A stretch of DNA of 64,000 bases from Cyclobacterium marinum DSM 745 (GTDB lineage: Bacteria > Bacteroidota > Bacteroidia > Cytophagales > Cyclobacteriaceae): the NCBI RefSeq assembly GCF_000222485.1, contig NC_015914.1:868001-932000 (forward strand). The letters are read 5' to 3'. This document shows positions 18,245-28,194 of the stretch, one piece after another. Numbering within the stretch: position 1 is the first letter of the stretch; each line of letters begins with the position of its first letter. The position numbers were made by a program, and so were the translations under genes. The notes under the pieces were generated by a model. That model saw nothing but the letters and a program-made list of their open reading frames with translations. It was not told the origin of the DNA and did no database searches.

Positions 18245-18418
18245 TTACTTATTTTTTTCATCCTTTGATTTTGGTAACCTGCCTGCTTTCTTTAACGCAT
18301 CATGAATCAACCATTCCAGCTGTCCATTGGTGCTTCTGAACTCATCTTCAGCCCACTTCTCCACGGCTTTCATCAGTCGCTCATCTATTCGCAAGGCAAA
18401 AGGTTTTTTCTGTGCCAT
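18245..18418 (-). CDS. Arc-type ribbon-helix-helix DNA-binding protein
   Basis: A 57-residue protein that is easy to miss. It reads 'MAQKKPFALRIDERLMKAVE' then 'KWAEDEFRSTNGQLEWLIHD' then 'ALKKAGRLPKSKDEKNK'. The 'PFALRID' strand and 'RSTNGQLEWLIHDALKKAG' helices are the ribbon-helix-helix fold of Arc/MetJ-type proteins that bind DNA as dimers. It starts 5 bases after the stop of the two-TM protein gene, so it is the last gene of the SPFH module. In Bacteroidota similar short Arc-like proteins are found beside SPFH genes (from memory). It could autoregulate the operon. There is no toxin gene, so I do not call it an antitoxin. Confidence 0.85.
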   Translation of the reverse strand: MAQKKPFALRIDERLMKAVEKWAEDEFRSTNGQLEWLIHDALKKAGRLPKSKDEKNK

Positions 18419-18423
18419 AAATA

Positions 18424-18906
18424 TTACCTTTCACTTCCCCATTCTTCCCAAGCTTCCAAAATTTTCTTCGGATTGCGAGTACTCCATACAAAACTACTAT
18501 CTTTCAATGAAACTCTCACTACATGGCATGTACTGAATAGGTATTTCCACTCCCCTTTTAGGTCGTATCGTATTCCTAACCCTCCCCCACTCAAAATCGA
18601 TCTCCTCTTAATTTGCTGTATATGTTTCACTTCTTCCCATTTGTGTTTTCTCCAAGAATTAATGAATGGAGGACTTTTGTATGAAAGCCCAGTAGCGTTC
18701 AACCTAATCTGAAGCTTCATACTTACCATCAACCAACCAATCAGAAAAGAAATAAACAAAACTAACCCGAGCAGTCCTGTGCTAGTAAATCCCTCTACAT
18801 CTACCACACCATAAACCAATGCAACAGCAGTCGCCAACAACTGAATGCCAAAAAATACTGGTACAAACCAGGAATCTTTCAATGTTTGTGACTCATTATA
18901 TACCAT
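18424..18906 (-). CDS. Two-TM protein with PH-like cytosolic domain
   Basis: Protein of 160 residues. Two membrane helices lie at about 13-35 ('WFVPVFFGIQLLATAVALV') and 44-62 ('LLGLVLFISFLIGWLMV'). A soluble beta-rich C-terminal domain follows from about 64, beginning 'KLQIRLNATGLSYKSPPF' and with 'WRKHKWEEVKHI', the pattern seen in bacterial PH-like (bPH) domains that read membrane lipids or pack on partner proteins. It begins 2 bases after the SPFH stop codon, which suggests tight co-expression. It may be a partner of the SPFH protein. The family name is uncertain. Confidence 0.7.
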   Translation of the reverse strand: MVYNESQTLKDSWFVPVFFGIQLLATAVALVYGVVDVEGFTSTGLLGLVLFISFLIGWLMVSMKLQIRLNATGLSYKSPPFINSWRKHKWEEVKHIQQIKRRSILSGGGLGIRYDLKGEWKYLFSTCHVVRVSLKDSSFVWSTRNPKKILEAWEEWGSER

Positions 18907-18908
18907 AC

Positions 18909-19757
18909 TTATTGATTTAAGGTACCAACATTCACTACAGGGCTGGCATTTTTATCTGAACAAAGGACCACCATCAAGTTACTAACCATGGCTGCCTTCT
19001 TTTCATCTTCAAAATCGATAATCCCTTTTATCTTCAAATCTTCCAATGCCATTTCCACCATTCCCACAGCACCGTCAACGATCATTCTTCTGGCAGCAAC
19101 GATTGCAGTCGCTTGCTGTCTTTGCAACATGGCAGAAGCTATTTCAGAAGAATAGGCCAAATGCGAAATTCTAGCTTCAATAACCTTAATTCCCGCATGC
19201 TGTAACCGATCACTTATCTCATCTTCAAGAGATTTATTCACATCCTCCACCCCGGAACGAAGCGTTATTTCCGCATGCTCATCTTCAAAATTATCGTAAG
19301 GATAAGTACCTGCCATCTTACGAACGGCCGCATCGGCTTGTAAATGAACAAAATTCTCATAATCATCCACATCAAAGGAGGCTTTGAAAGTATCTGCTAC
19401 CTGCCAAACCACAATCGTTCCTACCATCACCGGATTACCTATTTTATCATTGACCTTTAAGGGTTTATTTTCAAAATTTCGGACCCTTAATGATATTTTT
19501 TTCTTAGTCATAAAAGGAATCACCCAAAAGAACCCATCGTCTTTTACTGTTCCTTTGTAAGAACCAAACAAAAGAAGCACCATGGCTTTGTTAGGCTCAA
19601 CTATAAAAAAACCGGAAATAATAAAGGCAAAAATCAGCACAGCTGGAATTAGCAGAAACACAACTTTGCCAAATACACTAAAAGCAATAAGAGCCAAGAG
19701 GCAGAATGCCACGAATACCATAAAGTAGCCGGATTGGGGTTTGATTGTCTTTTCCAT
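18909..19757 (-). CDS. SPFH/Band 7-domain membrane protein
   Basis: Protein of 282 residues. Two N-terminal membrane helices (about 12-31 and 33-51) are followed by the SPFH core, starting 'FFIVEPNKAMVLLLFGSYKG', with 'GNPVMVGTIVVWQVADT', 'AAVRKMAGTYPYDN' and the coiled-coil-forming 'AHLAYSSE/ASAMLQRQQATAI' region near 200-220. SPFH proteins (stomatin, HflK/C, flotillin, slipin) form large ring-like membrane scaffolds. This one is the short slipin-like form. It is first in a three-gene operon with a two-TM PH-like protein and an Arc-type DNA-binding protein. Confidence 0.88.
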   Translation of the reverse strand: MEKTIKPQSGYFMVFVAFCLLALIAFSVFGKVVFLLIPAVLIFAFIISGFFIVEPNKAMVLLLFGSYKGTVKDDGFFWVIPFMTKKKISLRVRNFENKPLKVNDKIGNPVMVGTIVVWQVADTFKASFDVDDYENFVHLQADAAVRKMAGTYPYDNFEDEHAEITLRSGVEDVNKSLEDEISDRLQHAGIKVIEARISHLAYSSEIASAMLQRQQATAIVAARRMIVDGAVGMVEMALEDLKIKGIIDFEDEKKAAMVSNLMVVLCSDKNASPVVNVGTLNQ

Positions 19758-20117
19758 ATTATTTTAATATTATTTTGATATCATTTCAAATCTATAAAAA
19801 AATACCGGATTAGCATTATTTAGGGTCAATTATTTTTTTAAAATATTTGGCAATCAATCTATTGGGCTAAAACTAAACAAGAAAATCTACGCTAATGAAG
19901 CTATTACTCAGCAAGACAGTTAATAAATGCCCTCCGAAGTAAAAATTGACAAAGCACCCTAAAGAACATAAATTCAAGCTATTAAAGGGATATACACCAA
20001 ATTTTTAAGGATAATTTACATAAAAGGGCAAAAGGTAAATTCATTTTTTTTATATATTGTCCAATTAAATTGATCAACCATCTGAAAAAAAGTATAAAAC
20101 TTCTAAACCCAAATTCA
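19758..20117. other. Divergent intergenic region between SPFH and MFS genes
   Basis: This 360-base AT-rich segment must hold both promoters. I see no strong inverted repeat, no RNA gene, and no clean Bacteroidota promoter match. A frame from a TTG at 20070 runs into the MFS gene but adds a non-membrane extension and is not used. Confidence 0.5.
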
Positions 20118-21347
20118 ATGAACGAAAACATTAACAAAAGTGCGCTCTTTAATGGGAGCTGTTTCGCACTGATTACCACCGCTTTTACCTTTAGTATTCG
20201 TGCTGGAATCCTACCACAGCTAGGAGAAGATTTCGGTCTTTCTGCAGCTCAATTAGGTTTCATTAACTCTATGTGGTTTTTAGGTTTTCCAATTTCAATG
20301 ATAATTGGAGGCATCGTTTACCACTCATTTGGCCCAAAAAATATTATGAGGGTTGCATTTGTAGCCCATACTCTTGGCATTTTGTTAACAATATATGCCG
20401 GAGGTTATACTACATTACTCATTTCAACTTTATTTATTGGATTTGGTAACGGTTGTACTGAAGCTGCATGTAATCCGATGATTGCGGACATGTACTCCGG
20501 AGTAAAAATGAATAAAATGTTGAACAGGTTTCATATGTGGTTTCCGGGAGGAATTATGGTTGGAGCACTGATCTCTAGCTTTATGACAGGATTGAATCTA
20601 GGTTGGGAAGCACAGATGTGGGTTACAATGATTCCAACAGTAATTTATGCGGTGTTATTTTTTGGCAAAACGTTTCCAAAAGCCAAAGTGGAAGGAGCAA
20701 CTTCTTTGCTTAACAATTTCAAAGCATTGTTTAGCCCAGTCTTTCTATTTCTTTTTGTTTGTATGGCATTTACTGCTATATCAGAGTTTGGTCCACAGCA
20801 GTGGGTAAATATTATCTTAGCAAGCAGTGGTGCTGATGCAATGATCATATTGGCAATGACCACAGGAGTAATGGCTGTTGCCAGATTCTTTGCAGGTCCT
20901 GTAGTTGAAAAACTGGGACAAACAGGTGTATTGTTAACCGGAGCCTGCCTAGCCACGATAGGAATATTGCTCTTTAGTGTGGTTACAGGTCCTATAGCAT
21001 ATGTTGTGGCTATTATTTTCGCCTTGGGCGTTGCTTACTTCTGGCCAGTTATGGTTGGGGCAGTAGCTCAAAGAGTCCCTTTAAGTGGGGCTCTAGGCAT
21101 GTCCATTATCGGGGGGATTGGTATGTTTTCTACCGCTATTTTCCAACCTATCATTGGTGGGTGGATTGATTCTTCACGAGCCGAGAAAAGTGCTGAAGGA
21201 TTATCAGGAGATGCATTAGAGCTGGCAGCCGGCCAAGCAACTCTTCAGAATATGGCATTTTTCCCAATATTATTAATAGTATTGTTTACCATCTTCTTCT
21301 TCTGGCAAAAGAATTCTAAAAAAACTGAGGCAGTAAGTCCTGCCTAA
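20118..21347 (+). CDS. MFS transporter
   Basis: Permease of 409 residues from the ATG at 20118. It has twelve membrane helices in two halves, with the MFS 'GxxxD/R-R' type loop seen as 'GPKNIMR' after helix 2, and 'LNRFHMWFPGGIMVGALISS' in the fifth-helix region, which recalls the FucP/sugar-permease branch. Substrate cannot be assigned; there is no adjacent catabolic gene. It is in the inner membrane and is followed by a very stable terminator, so it is probably monocistronic. Confidence 0.85.
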   Translation: MNENINKSALFNGSCFALITTAFTFSIRAGILPQLGEDFGLSAAQLGFINSMWFLGFPISMIIGGIVYHSFGPKNIMRVAFVAHTLGILLTIYAGGYTTLLISTLFIGFGNGCTEAACNPMIADMYSGVKMNKMLNRFHMWFPGGIMVGALISSFMTGLNLGWEAQMWVTMIPTVIYAVLFFGKTFPKAKVEGATSLLNNFKALFSPVFLFLFVCMAFTAISEFGPQQWVNIILASSGADAMIILAMTTGVMAVARFFAGPVVEKLGQTGVLLTGACLATIGILLFSVVTGPIAYVVAIIFALGVAYFWPVMVGAVAQRVPLSGALGMSIIGGIGMFSTAIFQPIIGGWIDSSRAEKSAEGLSGDALELAAGQATLQNMAFFPILLIVLFTIFFFWQKNSKKTEAVSPA

Positions 21348-21360
21348 GAATAAAAATCTT

Positions 21361-21407
21361 CTTAAAACAAAAGGAGGCACATTTATTGTGCCTCCTTTTG
21401 TTTTAAG
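21361..21407 (+). terminator. Very stable terminator with 21-bp perfect stem
   Basis: Arms at 21361-21381 and 21387-21407 are perfectly complementary over 21 bases with a TTTAT loop. It follows the MFS stop by 13 bases. The tail of the right arm supplies TTTTG-TTTT; termination is likely in both directions. Confidence 0.88.
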
Positions 21408-21682
21408 ATTTTCTAAGCAGAAATTATTGACTTGTTAGTTATTCATTAGAAAATCGACCTTTAAAAATGTTTTTAAATCCAAATACAAGCGGTAACACTT
21501 GATTTGGAATGGTTACAATTTGGCCGGACAAAACTATTACAGTAAGGTTGTCTAAAAAGAGCAAATTTAACTTTAGGGATTTTTACTAAAACCCAATAAC
21601 ATTAACCCAAAACAACTCGATTTAAAAATCATTACAAAGAGCCCAAAATTCTTTTGATTTAAACTTTAAAACTAATTTTAAT
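21408..21682 (+). other. Upstream region of the MscS gene
   Basis: Together with the terminator this makes a gap of 335 bases. The remainder is AT-rich, gene-free and presumably carries the MscS promoter. I see no repeat or RNA fold in it. Confidence 0.45.
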
Positions 21683-22798
21683 ATGTTAGAAGAATACCTC
21701 AAACTCGAATTCTGGAACAATACGGCGAAAGATTACTTAATAGCGACGGGAATCATCGTTATTGGTATTTTAATCGTCCGAATATTTAAGAAAACATTAC
21801 TTCAAAAAATTAAATCTCTGACTGAAAAAACATCGACAAATTTCGATGACTACTTGGTAGCGGCAATAGAGAAATTTGTAATACCGGCATTATATATCTC
21901 TATAGTATTTTTTGGCATCAGGACCCTTTCAATATCTGATGGTTTTAGGTATATCCTTTCCAATGCACACAAGGTAATTCTCGCTTATTATATTGTGAGA
22001 TTGGTTTCTAGTGTATTGATATTACTGTTAAAAACTTGGGTAAGAGAACAAGAAAACGGCGAAGAAAAAGTCAAACAAATTGGAGGAATTATCCTAATTA
22101 TCAATGTATTAATATGGGGCTTAGGTATCTTATTTCTTTTTGACAATTTAGGATACGATGTAACAGCTATAGTTACAGGTATGGGTATAGGAGGTATAGC
22201 CGTAGCCTTAGCCGCTCAAAATATACTGGGTGACTTATTCAATTACTTCGTAATATTTTTCGACAGGCCAATAGAAATAGGGGATTTTATTGTGATTGAT
22301 GATAAGAACGGTGTTGTAGAAAAAATAGGCATAAAAACTACGCGAGTAAAGACCCTTTCCGGTGAACAATTAGTCATTGCAAATAGTGACCTAACAAGTT
22401 CAAGGATTCACAACTACAAAAAAATGCAACGTAGACGGATTCTTTTTGGGGTTGGAGTAACCTACGAAACTAGCAACGAGGACTTAAAAAGAATTCCAGG
22501 GATTTTAAAAGAGATCGTAAATCATCAACAACCCATTACTTTTGATCGTGCCCATTTCAAAGAATTTGGTGATTCTAGCCTTAATTTTGAAGTTGTTTAC
22601 TACATAGAAGATGCTGCTTACAATACCTATATGGACATTCAACAGCAAATCAATTTCGAAATTTTTGATAGGTTCCAAGAAATGGGTATTTCTATTGCAT
22701 TCCCAACACGCACATTGTATGTCAGGAATGAGAATGGTCAAAAGTTAAAGATTGAAAACACCTCAGATACAGAAAAAAATCAGGAATCAGAAAGCTAA
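21683..22798 (+). CDS. MscS-family mechanosensitive ion channel
   Basis: Protein of 371 residues. N-terminal membrane helices span about 15-160. The pore-lining TM3 and following beta domain are seen as 'GMGIGGIAVALAAQNILGD' (about 168-186) then 'FFDRPIEIGDFIVIDDKNG' (about 192-210), which is the MscS signature. The cytosolic beta and alpha/beta vestibule follows to about 350 with a charged tail. It opens on membrane tension to release solutes during hypo-osmotic shock. It is larger than E. coli MscS (286 residues) because of an extra N-terminal helix region. It ends at a good terminator. Confidence 0.93.
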   Translation: MLEEYLKLEFWNNTAKDYLIATGIIVIGILIVRIFKKTLLQKIKSLTEKTSTNFDDYLVAAIEKFVIPALYISIVFFGIRTLSISDGFRYILSNAHKVILAYYIVRLVSSVLILLLKTWVREQENGEEKVKQIGGIILIINVLIWGLGILFLFDNLGYDVTAIVTGMGIGGIAVALAAQNILGDLFNYFVIFFDRPIEIGDFIVIDDKNGVVEKIGIKTTRVKTLSGEQLVIANSDLTSSRIHNYKKMQRRRILFGVGVTYETSNEDLKRIPGILKEIVNHQQPITFDRAHFKEFGDSSLNFEVVYYIEDAAYNTYMDIQQQINFEIFDRFQEMGISIAFPTRTLYVRNENGQKLKIENTSDTEKNQESES

Positions 22799-23613
22799 AT
22801 ATTTACGGGCTTCCAAGTAAAACCAAAGCACCTAGTTAGAATTTTCATAAATCTCCTACCCCATATTGTTATCCCCTCAATATGGGGGATTTTTTTTACT
22901 GGCTACATTTAACCAAAAACACAGGCATTTTCAATAGTAAATAATTATACCACCAATCGTAAATCAAAATTATTTTTTTTTTTAAACTACATTATTGATT
23001 AAATATATTGGTTTGTTTTACGAAAATTGAAATAAATCAAGGGGCTGTGCCTATAAATTTCAAAACTTAACAGTAATTTTTAACAAATAATTTATTCTTT
23101 CGAGAATAAATTTATAAACTTGTTGCAGAAATAACCAGATTGTGTGTTCTACCCACAATCTGATTATCAATAAAATACCCAAAGCATCAATACTAAAAAA
23201 ATCTGCAAAAAATTATAAACCAACTCATTGCATATTAAATGCATTTTTGTTAGTATTACATACTTAATTTTATATACGAAATAAAAGTTCAGTAGTTTTC
23301 CGCCAACTATTTCACCTAACATTATTACTGAACAACTAAAAACAAATTGGATGTGAAATTTTGGTACGAAATTTCATAGCACATCTATGCCAATGCAATT
23401 TATTAATTACCCATGCAATGGTATAAAATAAGTGCGAGTTAGAAATTTAGCTAGGAGGGGAGTTGATTAGAGATGAAGTGGCCTGTTTTAAAACTTCACT
23501 GTACAACAATTTGTCCCTATCAATTTGATTTTGGGCATTTGGGCAATAGAATAGAAATATCAAACCTGAGTTGATTAAGATATTAACCAACCACCGACTA
23601 AATACAAGTTCCA
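22799..23613. other. 815-base gene-free leader before the first giant protein
   Basis: Apart from the terminator at 22859-22898, this region is AT-rich and has no convincing gene. A hairpin-forming sequence (TGAAATTT at 23354-23361 with AAATTTCA at 23369-23376) lies about 240 bases before the start of the beta-helix/malectin gene. The length suggests a long untranslated leader or a complex promoter; a small unannotated RNA cannot be excluded. Confidence 0.5.
22859..22898 (+). terminator. Terminator after MscS gene
   Basis: CCCCATATTG (22859-22868) is the inverse of CAATATGGGG (22878-22887), with a 9-base loop and a run of nine T-rich bases after it. Confidence 0.88.
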
Positions 23614-26600
23614 ATGAACAAACCTTTATTAAGATTTGCCTTCTGTTTCAGCTTAATATTGCTAAGCATAAAGGCCAGTGCAACAGATTATTATTTTTCA
23701 ACTGAAATTGGTAATGATTCAAGAAGTACAACGGAAGCACAAAATCCTGACACACCGTGGAAATCAATCAACAAATTAAATGCCATTTTTAGTAGTTTAA
23801 AGCCCGGTGATGCAATTTATTTAAAAAGAGGCGATGTTTTTTATGGCACGATAAAGGCAACCAAAAGTGGGAGCCCCGGGAATCCCATTAAAATTGATGC
23901 CTACGGATCAGGTGCTAAACCAATCATTACTTCTTTCGAAAAAGTAACCGGCTGGAAATCCATAGGAAACGGCCGATACGAAAGCACAAACACTTTCTCA
24001 AGTTATGAAACCAATATTGTCACCATTGACAATCAGCTTTACGAGAATGGCAGATTTCCAAATAGTGACGCTGAAAATGGTGGGTACTTGACTGTTTCCT
24101 CCTTTTCCGGCAATTCTTCTGTAAATAGTGAAGAATTATCAGGCGCACCAAATTTCAGTAATGGTGAAATAGTTATAAGAAAAAATCAATGGATCTTAGA
24201 TAGGCATTTGATTAAATCAAATTCTGGTTCAACAGTAAATTATTCTGGTTCTGGGGCATATAGCCCTAGTACAGGTTTTGGTTTTTTTATCCAAAATCAC
24301 CTTTCCACACTTGATAAATTCGGTGAGTGGTTTTACAGTAATACCAGAAAGTTGAACGTTTATTTTGGCAATACAAACCCAAACAATCACTCCGTATCAG
24401 TGAGTACATTAGAAAACCTTTTTATAAAATCTTACAACATCGATCATCTATTGATACAGAGCCTCCATTTCAAAGGTGCAAATAAAGACGCTATTTATAT
24501 TGGGGAGGGTAGCGATATCGTTTTAAATAATACGGATATTGAGTATTCGGGCCAAAATGGTATTACTTCTTTAAATATTAAAGATTTAATCATTCAAAAC
24601 TGCCGAGTTAATTATTCTCTAAACATTGGACTGAACCTGAGGTATGGGAATGACAACGCCGTTATTAAGGACAATATAATTGAAAACACTTTCCCCTTTC
24701 CAGGAGGGGGACAAAATCAAGACAATAATGGGAATGGTATTTTTGTATCAGGAAATAGTATTACCATTGAAAACAATATTGTCAAAAGTACTGGCTTTAA
24801 TGGCATTCATTTTAATGGCAATAATATCTCCATCAAAAACAATTTAATTCAGGAGTTTTGTCTTTTAAAAAATGACTGTGGTGGTATTTACACATTTGGC
24901 GGTAATTCAGTTTCCACATTTAGCAACCGCGTAATAGAAAATAACATTATTATTGATGGATTGGCGACTAACAATGGAACTCCCTACCATGATGTACAAA
25001 ACTACCACCCTCAAGGAAGCGGTATTTTTCTTGATGACAACGCCAATGGAGTTTCAATTATTAAGAACACAATTGCGAACACTGAATACTCAGGCTTTAA
25101 AGCCTCAAATGTTTTTAATGTAACGGTTAAAGAAAATATTTTTTACAATTCATACGCTCAAGCTTTGATAGGCAATAGTGAAAGGGGGACTGATACTCGT
25201 AACCTTACCTTCTCAAACAATGTGCTATTTTCTAAAGAAACTGACCAATATACCTATCGCATAAATACATATAAAGAGGATATAAAAAGTTTTGGGACTT
25301 TCGATCAAAACTACTTCGCCAGACCACTGGGTGATGATCACAGTATATATGTAGCCCACTACACAAACAACAATAAATTAGCGGAAATTAAAAACTTAGA
25401 TGATTGGAGAGACACATTCAACAAAGATAATTCCTCAAGCACCTTTCGGCAAGATAAATACAAACAGTTTAGTCTTAAAAATCTCATAGGAGAATTACTC
25501 TATAATAATTTATCTTTTCTAAAAGGTATAGATGATTTTTATTGTAATGACTGTACTGAATCTTGGGAACCAAAAGGGATCTTAGATGGATCCATCAAAA
25601 TCAAAAGCCCCGGGTATTCCTCTGCACTGGCAAGGATCGGAAGTGTTCAAAAAAACAAAACTTACGTTGCAAAATTTAAAGCAAAAAGTAACAAAACAGG
25701 ATTCCTTAGGGTTGCATTGAGGTATGCCGGAACTCCTTGGGAAGTAATTTCACCCAGTACGGCAATTGAATTAAATACCGAATCACAAGAATTTTCTGTA
25801 TTACTGAAGCCCTATGAAAATGTCTCTGAGCCGGTAATCATGTTTATTTCTGATGTTGGAAACTGGGAATACTGGATAGATGATCTGGAAATTAGAGAAG
25901 CCGATGTCGAACTAACAGACCCTGACGACATATTTCTATTTGAATACAATGCTTCTAAATCTAACAAATCAATATTTTTGGATGGAACATTTAAAGACGT
26001 AAAAGGAAATACTTTTTCCGGAGACTATCAAATAGAACCATATTCTTCAGCTTTACTGGTAAGGACTTCTGATGCAGTGGCTCCTCCAAAAAATGAACCT
26101 GAGATCAAACAAGAAGTTAAAATCACTTCACTAAATACCAACGGTAGTTATGAGTTGGGCGAAAAGATAGCATTAATTGCAGAAATCACTCCTAATAACG
26201 AAAATATTAGTAAAGTGGCATTTTACAGCGGAGATAACCTAATAGGTAGCGCTACAGATCAGCCATATAAGGTTACCTGGGGAGATGGCAATTCCGGTGA
26301 ACATCAAATAAATGCTGTAATTATCAATAACAGCAATAATGTGGTAGCAACTTCTGCTCAAATCCCTATAAAAATCAATACAAATTCCACAGATTCTGGT
26401 AATGAAAATCCCGTTTCGAATGGTTATTCCCTATACCTTAACATTGGATCAAATGACGCTGAAGTTTATGAAGGAAATAAATTTATCCCTTTAAGCCAAA
26501 CTGAGGTAACCACAGGAAGATCCAACTCCTTAGAACTTGAAAATGAAGCAGGAACAATTTTTGAGTCCATATCCTTTAATGAAGAATTATCCTATAAAAT

Positions 26601-28194
26601 ACCTGTACCCAATGGTTTTTATACGGTTAAGACTTACCATCAAGAGGTTCACTTTGGATTAAACGGCGTCGCAGGAAGAAATGGCAAAAGAGTCTTTGAT
26701 CTAAGTATTGAAGGAGAAACCAAATACAAAGACCTTGATTTATATGCGCTAAGCAAAAATCAAAAGATAATATTAACACACGAAAACATAGAGGTAAAAG
26801 ACGGTAGTTTAGATCTAAACTTACTTGCTTCGGCTAATAATGCAATTATTTCTGCCATTTCTATTGTAGAGAGAGGGGTATCCACTGAGACACCTGAACC
26901 AACTGATGGAGCAAAGTTTATCAATGTAGGAGGAATTACCAGTGAGAATTACAATGGAGATACATTTGTTTCCGATTATATTGACAAGCATTTTTCCTCA
27001 TCAGGGATTTCTGAAAATACTTCTGCTTCTAAGCAACCCTTATTTCATACCACAAGGTTTGCAAAGAATCTTATATATACCATCCCGGTTAAAAACGGTA
27101 CATATAGAGTTAAAACCTATCATATAGAAAACTATTTTGGTGTAACACATCCTGATGGAAAAGCAGGGATGCGGGTATTTGACATCTTCATTCAGAATGA
27201 ATTGGTTAAAAATGATCTTGACCTTTATGCCAGAAGTGGTAATCAGGAAACTGACTTGATATTCAATGATATTCTTGTGAAAAATGGAGAACTAAAAATC
27301 GAACTTAAAGCCTCTGTAAACAACGCAATTATGTCGGGAATAGCCATTATTCCAATGAGTGGATTTTATGACGATTTAGAAACTGACTCCTTTTTCATCA
27401 ACGTTGGAAGTGATACTGACACAGATTATCAAGGCGTTAACTTTGTATCTGAAGACAGTAAAGTCAAGATACCTTCAGGTTCCTATCTTTATAATGTACC
27501 AGCTTCAAGCACTGACAAATTGTTTCAATCTAATCGGTATGGTAAATCTTTGAATTTTGAATTTCCTGTATCTAATGGTGAATACACGGTAATCACCTAC
27601 CATAATGAAAATTACTTTGGTGAAATCACTTCTAAAACAGGTGCAAATAGAAGGGTCTTCGACATCAATATTGAAAATGAAACTGTTAAGAAAAATGTTG
27701 ATTTATACCTTGAAAATTCAAACAAGCCTGTCACTTTACGTTTCGAAAACATCAAAGTAACAGACGGAATACTAAACCTTAACTTAGAAGGAGTTATAAA
27801 TAACGCGTTAGTTTCAGGAATAGCTGTTTTCCCTAGTGAAGTAATTAATCTAGGAAATAGTAACTTAAGACAATTGGTTACTGAAACCGAGGAATTGTCA
27901 ACCTTAAATGTAACGCAAGAAAGTAGTATAAATACTGACTCAAAAAATAAAATTTACCCTAATCCAGCTATTTCTTATGCTATTCTTCAAACTGGCCAAG
28001 ATTTGGGTGAATTCTATATCAGCATTCATAATTTCAACGGGCAACTTATTTCATTTGTGAATGCTGAAGACATTAAAAATTCAGATGGCAATTATGAAAT
28101 CCCTGTACAAAACCTTAGACAAGGAGTGTATATTGTTACCCTCACTTCTAACACTGGGGTAATAGAACGCATGAGGTTAGCAGTTACACCTTAA
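23614..28194 (+). CDS. Giant secreted beta-helix/malectin protein with T9SS sorting domain (copy 1)
   Basis: Protein of 1,526 residues. A signal peptide (about 1-23) is followed by a right-handed parallel beta-helix region (about 25-620) with many Asn-rich rungs ('NNIVKSTGFNGIHFNGNNIS'), the fold of pectate lyases and polysaccharide epimerases. A jelly-roll carbohydrate-binding-like domain follows (about 630-770, 'YCNDCTESWEPKG' to 'YWIDDLEI'), then a short beta unit, an Ig-like domain (about 830-919) and three malectin-like domains (about 937-1087, 1101-1249 and 1260-1409), each containing 'YTVKTYH...FG' and 'RVFD' motifs. The C-terminus from 'IYPNPAISYAILQTG' (about 1447-1526) is a T9SS type A sorting domain. 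It is thus predicted to be exported and anchored at or released from the surface. Enzyme activity is not certain. The next gene is its paralogue. Confidence 0.85.
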   Translation: MNKPLLRFAFCFSLILLSIKASATDYYFSTEIGNDSRSTTEAQNPDTPWKSINKLNAIFSSLKPGDAIYLKRGDVFYGTIKATKSGSPGNPIKIDAYGSGAKPIITSFEKVTGWKSIGNGRYESTNTFSSYETNIVTIDNQLYENGRFPNSDAENGGYLTVSSFSGNSSVNSEELSGAPNFSNGEIVIRKNQWILDRHLIKSNSGSTVNYSGSGAYSPSTGFGFFIQNHLSTLDKFGEWFYSNTRKLNVYFGNTNPNNHSVSVSTLENLFIKSYNIDHLLIQSLHFKGANKDAIYIGEGSDIVLNNTDIEYSGQNGITSLNIKDLIIQNCRVNYSLNIGLNLRYGNDNAVIKDNIIENTFPFPGGGQNQDNNGNGIFVSGNSITIENNIVKSTGFNGIHFNGNNISIKNNLIQEFCLLKNDCGGIYTFGGNSVSTFSNRVIENNIIIDGLATNNGTPYHDVQNYHPQGSGIFLDDNANGVSIIKNTIANTEYSGFKASNVFNVTVKENIFYNSYAQALIGNSERGTDTRNLTFSNNVLFSKETDQYTYRINTYKEDIKSFGTFDQNYFARPLGDDHSIYVAHYTNNNKLAEIKNLDDWRDTFNKDNSSSTFRQDKYKQFSLKNLIGELLYNNLSFLKGIDDFYCNDCTESWEPKGILDGSIKIKSPGYSSALARIGSVQKNKTYVAKFKAKSNKTGFLRVALRYAGTPWEVISPSTAIELNTESQEFSVLLKPYENVSEPVIMFISDVGNWEYWIDDLEIREADVELTDPDDIFLFEYNASKSNKSIFLDGTFKDVKGNTFSGDYQIEPYSSALLVRTSDAVAPPKNEPEIKQEVKITSLNTNGSYELGEKIALIAEITPNNENISKVAFYSGDNLIGSATDQPYKVTWGDGNSGEHQINAVIINNSNNVVATSAQIPIKINTNSTDSGNENPVSNGYSLYLNIGSNDAEVYEGNKFIPLSQTEVTTGRSNSLELENEAGTIFESISFNEELSYKIPVPNGFYTVKTYHQEVHFGLNGVAGRNGKRVFDLSIEGETKYKDLDLYALSKNQKIILTHENIEVKDGSLDLNLLASANNAIISAISIVERGVSTETPEPTDGAKFINVGGITSENYNGDTFVSDYIDKHFSSSGISENTSASKQPLFHTTRFAKNLIYTIPVKNGTYRVKTYHIENYFGVTHPDGKAGMRVFDIFIQNELVKNDLDLYARSGNQETDLIFNDILVKNGELKIELKASVNNAIMSGIAIIPMSGFYDDLETDSFFINVGSDTDTDYQGVNFVSEDSKVKIPSGSYLYNVPASSTDKLFQSNRYGKSLNFEFPVSNGEYTVITYHNENYFGEITSKTGANRRVFDINIENETVKKNVDLYLENSNKPVTLRFENIKVTDGILNLNLEGVINNALVSGIAVFPSEVINLGNSNLRQLVTETEELSTLNVTQESSINTDSKNKIYPNPAISYAILQTGQDLGEFYISIHNFNGQLISFVNAEDIKNSDGNYEIPVQNLRQGVYIVTLTSNTGVIERMRLAVTP

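Noticed and set aside
18245..18418. Arc-type gene as the antitoxin of a toxin-antitoxin pair
   Set aside because: No toxin-like gene is adjacent; the neighbours are membrane proteins tightly linked to it.
18302..18712. Plus-strand open frame of about 136 codons across the Arc-like and PH-like genes
   Set aside because: It is the shadow of two well-supported minus-strand genes and shows no domain or signal of its own.
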